Assembly (NCBI GenBank): GCA_025210395.1
Contig: JAOARV010000035.1
Span: forward strand, 1 to 64,000
Source of the DNA: Marinisporobacter sp.
Lineage (GTDB): Bacteria > Bacillota > Clostridia > Peptostreptococcales > Thermotaleaceae
Length of the DNA stretch: 64,000 nt
Direction of reading: 5' to 3'
Position 1 is the first letter of the stretch; every line of letters begins with the position of its first letter. A program made the position numbers and the translations under genes. Below the pieces are notes generated by a model. It made no database searches. It was not told the DNA's origin and worked only from the letters and a program-made list of their open reading frames with translations. Positions 29,106-38,025 of this stretch are shown here, one piece after another.

Positions 29106-29146
29106 AAAAAAGCTATCAATAGGGACTTATTCCCTTTGATAGCTTT
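29106..29146 (-). terminator. Terminator of the serine-hydrolase-like gene
   Basis: Minus strand AAAGCTATCAAAGGGA pairs with TCCCTATTGATAGCTTT, followed by T residues. It is nearly the same element as the tpx terminator at 13510-13546. Confidence 0.8.
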
Positions 29147-29149
29147 CCT

Positions 29150-30244
29150 TTAATTTACAGGTTTCGTATAAATATCTGCAATCTGTTTCATATATTTTGA
29201 ATACATATCTATATAATCATCTGGCGTATTATAATTACTAAAAACTACAGCAGTTAGTTTTTCAGAGGGGATACGTATAACACCACTTCCAAATCCACAA
29301 GAACCTCCATAATACCCCATTACCTTTCTCCCATGGCTATAATAATGAAACCAACCATACCCCATTATATCTCCATAACCATCACTTGAACCACCATCAA
29401 AAATTTCCTTTAAGGTGTCATAACTTACTAATTTGTCTGTATATAGTGCTTGATCCCATTTATAATAATCCCCAACAGATGTATAGATTCCTCCATCACC
29501 AAGAACAGCACTTGTGATACTTTGATCGCATTCAACATATTTTCCATCTACCTTGGTTGCTCCATAGGCTCTATTTTCTATAGTAGATATTCCCTTTTCG
29601 TAGGCAACTGTATGATTCATCTCTAAGGGTTTGAATATATTTTTCTCTAAAAACTTAGCAAACTTCACTCCTGAAACTTTCTCAACTACCATTGCCAGAA
29701 GAGAATATTCTGCATCACAGGATCCAAATTTAGTTCCTGGCTCACAGATTAGTCTATTTTTCTCTTTGTATAGATTTAATACATCTTGATCCTTTAATTG
29801 CTCCTTCTGATCCTTTGGAATCAAATCATAATAATCTATCAGTCCTGATTCATGCTCTAATAAATTTTTAATGGTAATTTCATCTCCGTAATCAGAAAAG
29901 TCTGAAAATACATCCTTTAATGTTGTTTCATAAGTTAAAAGCCCTTTTTCCTTTAGCATCATAATACTCATGGTTGTAAATGCTTTTGTCATACATCCGA
30001 TTCTATAGTTTGTATTTTCATTAGCTGGTATTTTCCTTTTTATATCTGCTAATCCATAGCTTTTATTAAATAATATTTCTCCATCCTTAATAACCATAAC
30101 GCTTGCACTAGGTGCATCTTCATTATTAAATTGTCTAAAAAGTAAATCCATCTTTTTTTCTTTACTCCCACAAAGTTGAAAAATAAAAATCCCTGCAATA
30201 CATAAAAGTAAAATTGCCGGGATTTTCCCTTTGAGTTTATTCAT
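29150..30244 (-). CDS. Beta-lactamase/serine-hydrolase fold lipoprotein-like protein with altered catalytic motifs
   Basis: 364 residues of the class C beta-lactamase/penicillin-binding-protein-like superfamily (EstB/AmpC-like), with an N-terminal hydrophobic export segment ending near a Cys (about residues 8-26). The overall fold motifs fit: KDGEILFNKSYGLAD, NYRIGCMTKAFTTM and MVVEKVSG. The catalytic residues are unusual. The nucleophile position is Cys84 (C-M-T-K) instead of Ser, with Lys87 kept. The Y-x-N position reads S-C-D (FGSCDAEY), and the third motif reads YGG (GYYGGSCGFGS) instead of HxG or KTG. It is therefore either inactive or a hydrolase with Cys chemistry. It is a single gene. 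The protein is probably outside the membrane. Its natural substrate is unknown. Confidence 0.8.
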   Translation of the reverse strand: MNKLKGKIPAILLLCIAGIFIFQLCGSKEKKMDLLFRQFNNEDAPSASVMVIKDGEILFNKSYGLADIKRKIPANENTNYRIGCMTKAFTTMSIMMLKEKGLLTYETTLKDVFSDFSDYGDEITIKNLLEHESGLIDYYDLIPKDQKEQLKDQDVLNLYKEKNRLICEPGTKFGSCDAEYSLLAMVVEKVSGVKFAKFLEKNIFKPLEMNHTVAYEKGISTIENRAYGATKVDGKYVECDQSITSAVLGDGGIYTSVGDYYKWDQALYTDKLVSYDTLKEIFDGGSSDGYGDIMGYGWFHYYSHGRKVMGYYGGSCGFGSGVIRIPSEKLTAVVFSNYNTPDDYIDMYSKYMKQIADIYTKPVN

Positions 30245-30504
30245 AAGTGCTACCCCCTACTATATCCTTATGCATATTGTAGCATTAATTACAAATTGTG
30301 TAAATATCAGTATTATTTTCATACCATTGTATCCTTCTGTTTTCACATGTATAATATTTGGTGTATTATCTAATTACTGGATAAAATGTCTAACGATAGA
30401 TACCTCACTAGCAATAAGAATTATACGAAGATAATGAAAGTGGATACCTATATATAATCTATTCATCCAAACTAGAATTCTTATAAAAACTTAAAAGGAG
30501 ATGC

Positions 30505-31473
30505 ATGATCTTGTTAAATCTTATGAATTTATCTACCTATACTTTTGATTTTCAAAAGTTCAATAATAAACCAGAAAATATCCTAAAATTTTTAGATAAA
30601 AATCAACTAGATGGAATTGAACTTTCAAATCCCTTAGGATGGAAAGAAGAAATCATTCCTAAGAGAAATATTAAAGGGGTTCACCTAAAACAATATCCTA
30701 CTTGGTTAGATTTTTGGAAAGGTAATCAATCTGCACTTTTAGAACAATTTAAAGATATGGACCTTGTGAAAAAATATTATGGAGGAGATAAGAAAGATAT
30801 CATTGATCATTATCAAAAAGAAATACAGCTATCTACTAAACTAGGAGTAAGCTATGTTGTTTTTCATGTATCCCACGTACAAATAGAGCATACCTTTAAC
30901 TATCAGTTCACCTATTCTGATGCAGAAGTAATTGATGCAACGGCTGAAATAATCAACGAAATTTTTAGAGATCTTGAAACAGATGTAACCCTTTTATTTG
31001 AAAATTTATGGTGGCCTGGTTTAAGAAAACTTGATAAACATTTAGTTCTTCGCCTATTGGATCAAGTTGATTATGAAAAGAAAGGGTTACTCCTTGATAC
31101 AGGTCATTTGATGAATACAAATACAGCTCTTGAAAACGAAGAAGAAGGCATCGAGTATATCATCAACATAGTTAATAATCTAGGAGAGCTAAAAAGCTTT
31201 ATAAAAGGAGTCCATCTTCATTGTTCCTTATCTGGAAAATATGTTCTAGAACAAATAAATAAAAAACACCCAGAAGATTTCTCCTTTTCACCCGTTAGCC
31301 ATGAAGTATTTATGCATGTTTTTAATATTGATAATCATAAACCCTTTACTAGTTCTAAGGTAAAAGAGCTTATTCAGCTCATTGACCCTGAATATCTTGT
31401 TCATGAAATTATAGCCAGTTCTTCTTTAGAATTAGAAAAATATATTCAGACCCAAACAAATGCCCTTCTCTAA
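30505..31473 (+). CDS. Xylose isomerase-like TIM-barrel protein
   Basis: 322 residues resembling the AP-endonuclease family 2/sugar-phosphate isomerase TIM-barrel superfamily. Features include strand-loop elements with the metal-ligand candidates VVFHVSHVQIEH, LLFENLWWPGL (Glu), LLLDTGHLMNT (Asp/His) and FIKGVHLHCSL (His). These are the usual positions of Glu/Asp/His ligands for divalent metal in the family. The real substrate could be a sugar, sugar phosphate or related molecule; nothing nearby narrows it. The start is uncertain: AAAAGGAG ends at 30500, ATG 30505 lies close and TTG 30511 has better spacing. A bidirectional terminator follows. Confidence 0.75.
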   Translation: MILLNLMNLSTYTFDFQKFNNKPENILKFLDKNQLDGIELSNPLGWKEEIIPKRNIKGVHLKQYPTWLDFWKGNQSALLEQFKDMDLVKKYYGGDKKDIIDHYQKEIQLSTKLGVSYVVFHVSHVQIEHTFNYQFTYSDAEVIDATAEIINEIFRDLETDVTLLFENLWWPGLRKLDKHLVLRLLDQVDYEKKGLLLDTGHLMNTNTALENEEEGIEYIINIVNNLGELKSFIKGVHLHCSLSGKYVLEQINKKHPEDFSFSPVSHEVFMHVFNIDNHKPFTSSKVKELIQLIDPEYLVHEIIASSSLELEKYIQTQTNALL

Positions 31474-31489
31474 TATAATTTTTATAAAA

Positions 31490-31535
31490 CCAAAAATCCC
31501 CTAAATTCATATGATCTATTTAGGGGATTTTATCA
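31490..31535. terminator. Bidirectional terminator
   Basis: AAATCCCCTAAAT pairs with ATTTAGGGGATTT, with A-rich and T-rich flanks. It lies between the convergent TIM-barrel gene (plus) and the ABC exporter gene (minus) and probably serves both. Confidence 0.85.
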
Positions 31536-31605
31536 TTTTTTATAAAGCTTCACACTGATCTTTTATTCTTTAAAATTATATTTTTTCCATTTTCTACCGC
31601 ATACT

Positions 31606-33258
31606 CTAAACAGCTTCCTTTCCTTTACAAATCTTTTTCTTCTCCATCAAATACACTTCATCAGCAATACTTATGGTAGACCTTCTATGAGAAACCAATA
31701 CAACCGTTTTATCTTTACATTGATTTTTAAGGGTTTTAATAATAGCTTTTTCATTTAAGCTATCTAAATTGCTCGTAGGTTCATCTAGAAAAATCATCTC
31801 TCCATCCTGTAAAAATGCCCTTGCCATTCCTAATCTTTGTTTCTCTCCACCAGACATATTTTCTCCTAGCTCTCCTACCCTTGTATCATACCCCTTAGGA
31901 AGACTTTCTATAAAGTCATGAATAGATGCTTTTTTAGCTGCTGCTTTAATTTCTTCTAATGTGGCATCTTTTTTTCCTATTCTTATATTGTCTTTTATGC
32001 TTTCATTAAATAAAAAAGTATCTTGGGTAACAAAGCCTTGTTTTTTTCTTAAATCCTTTGTGTTGATTTTTTTGATATCTTCTCCATTTATTTTGATGCA
32101 CCCCTTTGTAGTATCCCAAAATCTCATGAATAATCTTAAAAGGGTACTTTTTCCACAACCACTTTCCCCTAAGATGCCTATAATCTTTCCCTTAGGGATA
32201 GTAATATTTACATTCTCTAAAATAAAATTATCTTTTTCATAAGCAAAGCTTATATTTTCTCCCTTTATTGCTCCAAAGGTCATATCCTTTTCATTCTTTA
32301 CTTCTTCTACCATAGGACTTTCTTCTAAAAGATTTAAAACACGGTTCCCCGCCGCTAAGGTAAGGAGTAGATTATTGGATAGATTGCTCAGTGCCACAAC
32401 GGGTCCAAAGGAACTCATCATAGCAATAGTTGCAATAACAACCCCCTTAAAGTCAATCCCTCCCTCATGATAAAGATGCATAGAGCTCATCAACATGATT
32501 ACAATAAATGTAAATAGCACCATATCTGTAATAGCTCTTGTAATTCCCTCATGCTCTTTAATTCCCTTTAAAGCTTTATTTAAGGTTTCTCCTTTTTGTT
32601 CCATTCCAAGAAGTCTTTTGCTTCCTGAATTGAATAAAATAATTTCCTTCATTCCCTTTAAAGAATCTAGCATAAAGCTATTCATCTTCCCAAAGGCGTT
32701 TCTATAATCAACTCCTGCATTTTTTCCGAGTCGAGAAGAGTAATGAGGAATCAAAAAACCTATACTAAAATACCCTAAAGCTGCAACCAATCCTAAATAA
32801 ACATGAATTCTTCCAATATAAAGAATCATTACAATAGATGTAATCACAGCTATCATAATCGGTGCAATGGTATGGGCGTAAAAAACTTCTAGGAGCTCTA
32901 TATCACTGGTAATAATTGAAACGAGGTTTCCTTTCTCTTCCTGAGCAAGCTTTGCAGGAGAAAGTTCTCTTAATTTTTTAAATACCTGATCTCTTAAAAT
33001 AGCCAACAATTTAAAAGCAATGAAATGTCCCGAAAACTGCTCTATATATCGTAAAAATCCCCTAGCTACTGCTAAACAGACCATGATGGTACAAATCTTT
33101 GTAAGGGACAATCCTACTTCAAACCCTAAAACCTTTACAATGCCTATTCCTCCATAAATAGTGATGAACATAGCCGCTAAAAAACCCAATACCCCCATGG
33201 TAATAGTGATTGCCATTATATGAATTAACGGTTTGATGAGCCCTATGAGTTTTCCCAT
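31606..33258 (-). CDS. ABC exporter half (ATPase plus permease), CydC-like partner
   Basis: 550 residues: six-helix membrane domain (about 1-290) then ATPase with Walker A (GILGESGCGKST), Q-loop (VTQDTF), signature (ENMSGGEKQR), Walker B (EMIFLDEPTS) and H-loop (LVSHRRS). It forms a heterodimer with the product of 33275-35017, like CydCD or other paired exporters. The start is the ATG at 33258 after AAAAGGAA; a GTG eight codons upstream overlaps the partner's stop. CydCD exports thiols such as Cys and glutathione and binds heme in some organisms. Here the pair follows an IsdE-type uptake operon, so transport of a tetrapyrrole or of a thiol reductant is possible. Sequence alone does not decide. 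Confidence 0.8.
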   Translation of the reverse strand: MGKLIGLIKPLIHIMAITITMGVLGFLAAMFITIYGGIGIVKVLGFEVGLSLTKICTIMVCLAVARGFLRYIEQFSGHFIAFKLLAILRDQVFKKLRELSPAKLAQEEKGNLVSIITSDIELLEVFYAHTIAPIMIAVITSIVMILYIGRIHVYLGLVAALGYFSIGFLIPHYSSRLGKNAGVDYRNAFGKMNSFMLDSLKGMKEIILFNSGSKRLLGMEQKGETLNKALKGIKEHEGITRAITDMVLFTFIVIMLMSSMHLYHEGGIDFKGVVIATIAMMSSFGPVVALSNLSNNLLLTLAAGNRVLNLLEESPMVEEVKNEKDMTFGAIKGENISFAYEKDNFILENVNITIPKGKIIGILGESGCGKSTLLRLFMRFWDTTKGCIKINGEDIKKINTKDLRKKQGFVTQDTFLFNESIKDNIRIGKKDATLEEIKAAAKKASIHDFIESLPKGYDTRVGELGENMSGGEKQRLGMARAFLQDGEMIFLDEPTSNLDSLNEKAIIKTLKNQCKDKTVVLVSHRRSTISIADEVYLMEKKKICKGKEAV

Positions 33259-33274
33259 GATGATAATTCCTTTT

Positions 33275-35017
33275 CTACGCACAGTCTTGCCCCCCCGATC
33301 TCTCTAATTCATTTTGCTCCTTCACCATCCTTGCATAAAGTCCTAATTGATTCATCAATTCTTTGTGATTTCCTTTTTCTTGAATCTTTCCTTTTGATAA
33401 AACATAAATTTGATCTGCATTTTTTACATTATAAAGTCTATGGGAAATAATAAGGACTGTTTTTGTCTTTCCTAATTGATAGATGACCTTCATAATATCA
33501 TCTTCACTTTCTACATCCACACTAGAAGTAGCTTCATCAAATATATAGATTTCACTATCATATAATAAAGCTCTTGCTAATGCTAATCTTTGTCTTTGTC
33601 CCCCAGAAAGATTGGCGCCCCCTTCTTTGATTTCTTCCTTTAACCCTTTTTTCAAAGAAAAAACATAATCATATAAGTTTACCTTTTTCAATACTTCCAT
33701 CATTTCTTCTTCTGTAGCATCCGTTTTTCCCATCTTCAAATTGTTTTCAAAGGTTCCTGTAAATATATAGCTATTGCTTGTAACCATATGGAATTTCTTT
33801 CTAAGGGTAAAGGGGTCGATTTCTCTTAATTCCTCACCCTTTAATAAAATCTTTCCTTCATAATCTTTATAAAATCCCATAAGTATATTTGCAATGGTAC
33901 TCTTACCACATCCTGAAAGCCCTACTAACGCGGTAGTTTCACCCATCTTTATATTTAGATCAATATTTTCTAATATTTTCCTATCCTTTTCATAAAGGAA
34001 ATTCACCTTTTCAAAAGCAATATCAATTTTTTGAAAATCCTTTATCTCTTCTATTTTCTGTTCTTCAATAGGCGTATCAATGATTTTAAATATTTTCTCT
34101 GCTGCTGCCATACCATCCATAGTTATATGAAAAAAAGAACCTAAAAGCCTTAAAGGAATAAAAATTTCTGAAGATAATAAAAGAATCATCAAAGTTCCTG
34201 CTATCCTAATCTCCCCTAAAGAAAATGCTTTTATTGCAAAAATCATCCCCAGAGCACTTCCTCCAAAGGCTATTAAATCCATTACATTGATAGAATTCAG
34301 CTGCATAGCTAAGACCTTCATAGTAATTTTTCTAAACCTTTCTGCTTCTACATTCATTTTCTCATTTCGCTCTTCATCTTGATCATATATTTTAAGGGTG
34401 ACTAGCCCTCTTAAATTTTCTAAAAAAGTATCTCCTAAATCCACATAAATCTTCCAGTAATCTTTGAGTAACCTTTTAGCAATCTTCATGACGACTATAA
34501 TAGATATGGGAATCAAAGGCACACATAAAAATAAAGTCAAAGCCGACTTAAAATGAATAAAGCTTAAGATCATAAATAAGGTTACTGGAGCTAATAAACA
34601 ATAAAAAAATTGAGGTAAATACTTCCCAAAATAAATTTCTAACCGCTCCACTCCATCTATTGTTACTTGTACTACCTCAGAAGTAGAAGTAGTTTTATTA
34701 TAATGAATATCTAAATCTAAAAGCTTTTGATAAATAGTATTTCTAATGTTTTTGCGTGCATCTTGCGAACAAAGGCTAGATGTTTTTACAGCCAAATAAT
34801 TACTTGCAAACCGAACCCCCATAACCCCTATACATATAGCCAAAGTTATAAGACTTTTTGTTTCATCCACCCCATGGTTATATGTATACTCTATATAATT
34901 TCCTATAAAAAATATCCCTACGATATTAGCTAACAAACCAATCCACTGGATGAAAACCGTCAAAAATATCCATTTTTTACATGCTGGTACTAAACCAATT
35001 AATCTTTTATTGATCAT
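33275..35017 (-). CDS. ABC exporter half (ATPase plus permease), CydD-like partner
   Basis: 580 residues with a type-1 exporter membrane domain (about 15-310) and ATPase domain (about 335-570): Walker A (ALVGLSGCGKST), signature (NLSGGQRQR), Walker B (IYIFDEATSS, with the catalytic Glu) and H-loop (IISHRLYNVK). The paired gene starts 16 bp downstream of its stop, so the products probably form a heterodimer. It lies 200 bp after the fec-type ATPase gene in the same direction, separated by an inverted repeat; it may be co-transcribed with the uptake genes or carry its own promoter. Confidence 0.8.
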   Translation of the reverse strand: MINKRLIGLVPACKKWIFLTVFIQWIGLLANIVGIFFIGNYIEYTYNHGVDETKSLITLAICIGVMGVRFASNYLAVKTSSLCSQDARKNIRNTIYQKLLDLDIHYNKTTSTSEVVQVTIDGVERLEIYFGKYLPQFFYCLLAPVTLFMILSFIHFKSALTLFLCVPLIPISIIVVMKIAKRLLKDYWKIYVDLGDTFLENLRGLVTLKIYDQDEERNEKMNVEAERFRKITMKVLAMQLNSINVMDLIAFGGSALGMIFAIKAFSLGEIRIAGTLMILLLSSEIFIPLRLLGSFFHITMDGMAAAEKIFKIIDTPIEEQKIEEIKDFQKIDIAFEKVNFLYEKDRKILENIDLNIKMGETTALVGLSGCGKSTIANILMGFYKDYEGKILLKGEELREIDPFTLRKKFHMVTSNSYIFTGTFENNLKMGKTDATEEEMMEVLKKVNLYDYVFSLKKGLKEEIKEGGANLSGGQRQRLALARALLYDSEIYIFDEATSSVDVESEDDIMKVIYQLGKTKTVLIISHRLYNVKNADQIYVLSKGKIQEKGNHKELMNQLGLYARMVKEQNELERSGGQDCA

Positions 35018-35120
35018 CCTCCCAATCCCCCTTATAAACCCATCGCCTTACCCCTTAACCATTCCCTTTATTTCCTTCTGTTTTTATAGATTTTCCCCTC
35101 ATTTTTTGATTTATTATGAA

Positions 35121-35200
35121 TGCTTCCAACACCTTGAAGGTGCTGTTTAAACTTTGTATTTTTCAAACAGAAACAGTGCCTTCACCAAGTATAGAAGCAT
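35121..35200 (-). repeat. Imperfect inverted repeat between the uptake and exporter genes
   Basis: Two arms of about 30 bp (about 35121-35155 and 35164-35200) match as imperfect reverse complements, sharing GCTTC, GAAGG and CTGTTT blocks. Transcribed, this gives a long bulged hairpin between the stop of the ATPase gene (35224) and the ABC exporter start (35017). There is no clear T run, so it may be an mRNA processing or stabilising element rather than a terminator. Confidence 0.5.
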
Positions 35201-35223
35201 CCTAATAAATTCAATATAAAAAT

Positions 35224-36018
35224 CTATAGACTACATTCTGTATCATGAATCCTTTTAGGGATAAATATAAGCTTTTCTCCAAATTGATTTTTCAAGATAT
35301 TCATTTCCACATGATAAATATCTTTGATGAGCTCATTATCTAATATTTCTTCTGGTTTTCCGAAAGCTTTGATTTCTCCATCCTTTAACACAATCACTTG
35401 ATCGCTATATTTTGCTGCTTGATTTAAATCATGTAAAACCATGATGACAGTAATTTTTAATTTTTCATTGAGTTCCTTCACCAAATCTAAGATCTCTATT
35501 TGATTATTAATATCCAAGTAAGTTGTAGGCTCATCTAATAATAATAGCTTAGGCTGCTGAGCTAGTGCCATAGCAATCCACGCCCTTTGACTTTCTCCTC
35601 CTGATATATGAATCATTTTCTTATTTTCTAATTTTCTTAAATGAGTCTTTTCAATGGCCCAATCAATAATTTTTTCATCTTCATGATTCATCCCTTCAAA
35701 CCATTTTTTATGAGGATTTCTTCCAAAGGTAACAACTTTTCGAATAGTCATATCCTCAGGAGCTACATTTCGTTGAGAAAGACAAGCCATCTCCTTAGCA
35801 ATATCCTTTCCCTTCATTTCCCATAAGGATTTTTTATCTAAATAAACCATTCCCTCCATAGGCTTTAATAATCTTCCTATGGCTTTTAGTACTGTTGATT
35901 TCCCCGAACCATTAGGTCCTATAATGGTAATAATCTCTCCCTTTTTTACATGAGCATTAAAATCCTTTACAATAACTTTTTTGTCATAGCCTATTTTAAA
36001 ATTATTTACCTTAAGCAT
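35224..36018 (-). CDS. FecE-like ATPase of the heme/tetrapyrrole importer
   Basis: 264-residue ABC ATPase of the iron-siderophore/heme/cobalamin importer type: Walker A (GPNGSGKSTVLKAIG), signature (HISGGESQRAW), Walker B (LLLLDEPTTYLD) and H-loop (IMVLHDLNQAA). Family members are about 255 residues. It overlaps the permease gene by 8 bp (36011-36018) and completes the SBP-permease-ATPase operon. It powers import of the ligand bound by the lipoprotein encoded at 37024-37920, here probably heme or a corrinoid. Confidence 0.92.
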   Translation of the reverse strand: MLKVNNFKIGYDKKVIVKDFNAHVKKGEIITIIGPNGSGKSTVLKAIGRLLKPMEGMVYLDKKSLWEMKGKDIAKEMACLSQRNVAPEDMTIRKVVTFGRNPHKKWFEGMNHEDEKIIDWAIEKTHLRKLENKKMIHISGGESQRAWIAMALAQQPKLLLLDEPTTYLDINNQIEILDLVKELNEKLKITVIMVLHDLNQAAKYSDQVIVLKDGEIKAFGKPEEILDNELIKDIYHVEMNILKNQFGEKLIFIPKRIHDTECSL

Positions 36019-37018
36019 GTGATTTGGACCTCCTTAGAAGAAATAAAAAGAAAGGACAACCGATCATTGCCATCATTACTCCTACAGGTAATTCAATGGG
36101 TCTTGCAATAGTTCGAGCCAATGTATCTGCTAAGAGCAATATGATTCCTCCTAAAACTGTACTCATAGGAATCAAATACTTATAATCAGACCCTAATAGG
36201 AGTCTACATACATGGGGAACAATAATCCCTATAAAGCTAATAATTCCAACAGCAGATGTACTAATCCCCGCTAAAAATACGGCCACTAATGCAATGAGTA
36301 TTCTTGTCTTATTTACATTCACCCCTAAGTTTGTAGCTACATCATCTCCTAATGCTAAAAGATTGGCTCCTCTCATGCAGCATAAGGACAAAAGAATTCC
36401 TACAATACAATAAGGTAGAAAATAACTTACTTCTCTCCAGCCCCTGTAAGCAATACTTCCATTGAGCCATAGTAGTACCCCTTGAATTTTATCACTATTC
36501 ATAATGGCCAGTAATGAAGTTGCCCCTACAAACATGGCATTAATAGCAACTCCTGATAATATGACCCTTATAGGCTTAATCCCATTATCCCAAGAAAGGA
36601 TAAAGACTAATGTACAAGCAAGCATAGCTCCTAAAAATGCCATGAGCGGCATAAACTTATAAAACTGAGGAAAATATAACATCATCAAAATAGCCATTAA
36701 GCTTCCCCCAGAAGAAACCCCTGTAATTCCCGGATCAGCCAATGGATTTCTCATAACCGATTGAAGTAGTGCCCCTGATATAGATAGACTTGCCCCAACA
36801 AATACAGCTAGAATAATTCTAGGAAGTCTCATATCTAATACAATACTTTGATTGATTTCATCTCCTTTTCCTGAAAGGATCTCCATAATCTCCTGAATAG
36901 AGATATCTACACTTCCAATACCAATGGTTCCGATCACTAAAAATCCTAACAATAAAAAGCTAAAAAAAATGATTAGGATTTTTGTTTTCTCCTTCATATT
37001 TTTCATATTTTTCACCAT
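36011..37018 (-). CDS. FecCD/IsdF-like permease of the heme/tetrapyrrole importer
   Basis: 335 residues with about 9-10 transmembrane segments of the FecCD/BtuC permease family. The usual family motif is present (ALLQSVMRNPLADPGITGVSSGGSL, residues about 83-107, family core NPLADPGITG). Such permeases work as homodimers with two copies of the ATPase. It lies between the ATPase gene and the binding protein gene, with 5 bp to the latter. The partner binding protein resembles IsdE, so IsdF-type heme transport is the closest comparison. Confidence 0.92.
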   Translation of the reverse strand: MVKNMKNMKEKTKILIIFFSFLLLGFLVIGTIGIGSVDISIQEIMEILSGKGDEINQSIVLDMRLPRIILAVFVGASLSISGALLQSVMRNPLADPGITGVSSGGSLMAILMMLYFPQFYKFMPLMAFLGAMLACTLVFILSWDNGIKPIRVILSGVAINAMFVGATSLLAIMNSDKIQGVLLWLNGSIAYRGWREVSYFLPYCIVGILLSLCCMRGANLLALGDDVATNLGVNVNKTRILIALVAVFLAGISTSAVGIISFIGIIVPHVCRLLLGSDYKYLIPMSTVLGGIILLLADTLARTIARPIELPVGVMMAMIGCPFFLFLLRRSKSHA

Positions 37019-37023
37019 TTCCT

Positions 37024-37920
37024 TTATTTTTTATAAAGATAATCCTTCATTTTTTCTAAAGATTCTGTTGCACCTATATCTCCTGTAACCCCAAAATATT
37101 CTGGATCTAAATCATAAACCTTATTTTCTTTTATGGCTTTAAAATTTTTCCATTGAGGATTCATTCTAAATTCCTCTTGTACTTGCTTTCTCGCTTCTTC
37201 TATATACCCATGATACATTCTAAAAATAATGTCTGGATTTTCTTTAAGGGCTACCTCTAGGGAAAAAGGTAAATAAGGTCCTTTGTATTTTGATTTTACA
37301 GAAGAGGTAATATTTTCTGCCCCTAATTTATTGATCAAGCTTCCTGCAAAGGATTCTTCTGTAGCTAACATAAAATGTCCTGGCGCACCAAATAAAATCA
37401 TGACCTTTACTTTTTTATTAGGATCAATATCCTTTAAAATCTCTTTTTCATTTTTCTCAAAAGCTTCTATGATTTTTTTTGCATTTTCTTCTTTTCCAAA
37501 ATCCTTTCCAAACTTTTTAATAGTCTCTTTTACAGCATCATAAGAACTCAAGTCTGCATACATGGGATGAACCCCATTTTGTTCAAATTTGCTTCCAATT
37601 AGCTCCTTTAATGCACCTGATGTAATAAATACATCACCTCTTAAACTTTTAACCACCTCTAAATCTGGATTCATGGGAAGCCCTATCTCTGGAATATCCT
37701 TTATTTCATCTGCTATACCATATTGGGTACTCGGTCTTCCCACCATTGGAATATCTAGTGCTAGTAGCATCTCTGCTACAGCAACACTTCCTGCAACAAT
37801 CCTTGTCTCTTTACTTTTTGTATCTATATTTTTATCCTTAAGTTCATCACCCTTGGCACCACATCCAACAGACATAACACAAATCATTATCACTAGCATA
37901 AAAGCTGTCCATCTTTTCAT
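37024..37920 (-). CDS. IsdE-like heme/tetrapyrrole-binding lipoprotein
   Basis: 298-residue class III substrate-binding protein with a lipoprotein signal (lipobox SVGC, Cys20). The body closely follows IsdE of Gram-positive heme uptake: ALDIPMVGRP, IGLPMNPDLEVVKSL, ILFGAPGHFMLATEESF, IIFRMYHGYIEEA and VYDLDPEYFG. IsdE holds heme between a Met and a His; both are present here in the same motifs, the Met of GLPMNPD and the His of RMYHGYIEE. This supports heme, or another metalloporphyrin or tetrapyrrole, as ligand. The gene follows two surface-protein genes and precedes its permease, as in isd loci. Confidence 0.88.
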   Translation of the reverse strand: MKRWTAFMLVIMICVMSVGCGAKGDELKDKNIDTKSKETRIVAGSVAVAEMLLALDIPMVGRPSTQYGIADEIKDIPEIGLPMNPDLEVVKSLRGDVFITSGALKELIGSKFEQNGVHPMYADLSSYDAVKETIKKFGKDFGKEENAKKIIEAFEKNEKEILKDIDPNKKVKVMILFGAPGHFMLATEESFAGSLINKLGAENITSSVKSKYKGPYLPFSLEVALKENPDIIFRMYHGYIEEARKQVQEEFRMNPQWKNFKAIKENKVYDLDPEYFGVTGDIGATESLEKMKDYLYKK

Positions 37921-37950
37921 GCTGATCCCCCTCTATTTTCTATGAATAAA

Positions 37951-37995
37951 CTCTATTTTAAGAAAGGTGATCTTTTTAACCTTCTCAAAATAGAG
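37951..37995 (-). repeat. Intergenic hairpin between the NEAT-like protein and binding lipoprotein genes
   Basis: CTCTATTTTGAGAAGG can pair with CCTTTCTTAAAATAGAG in the minus-strand transcript, with a loop of about 12 nt. A run of T does not follow, so it is probably an mRNA stabiliser or processing site rather than a terminator. It may set different levels of surface protein and transporter. Confidence 0.45.
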
Positions 37996-38025
37996 CTATT
38001 CCTTAAAGTCTATTTTTTATTTTTA

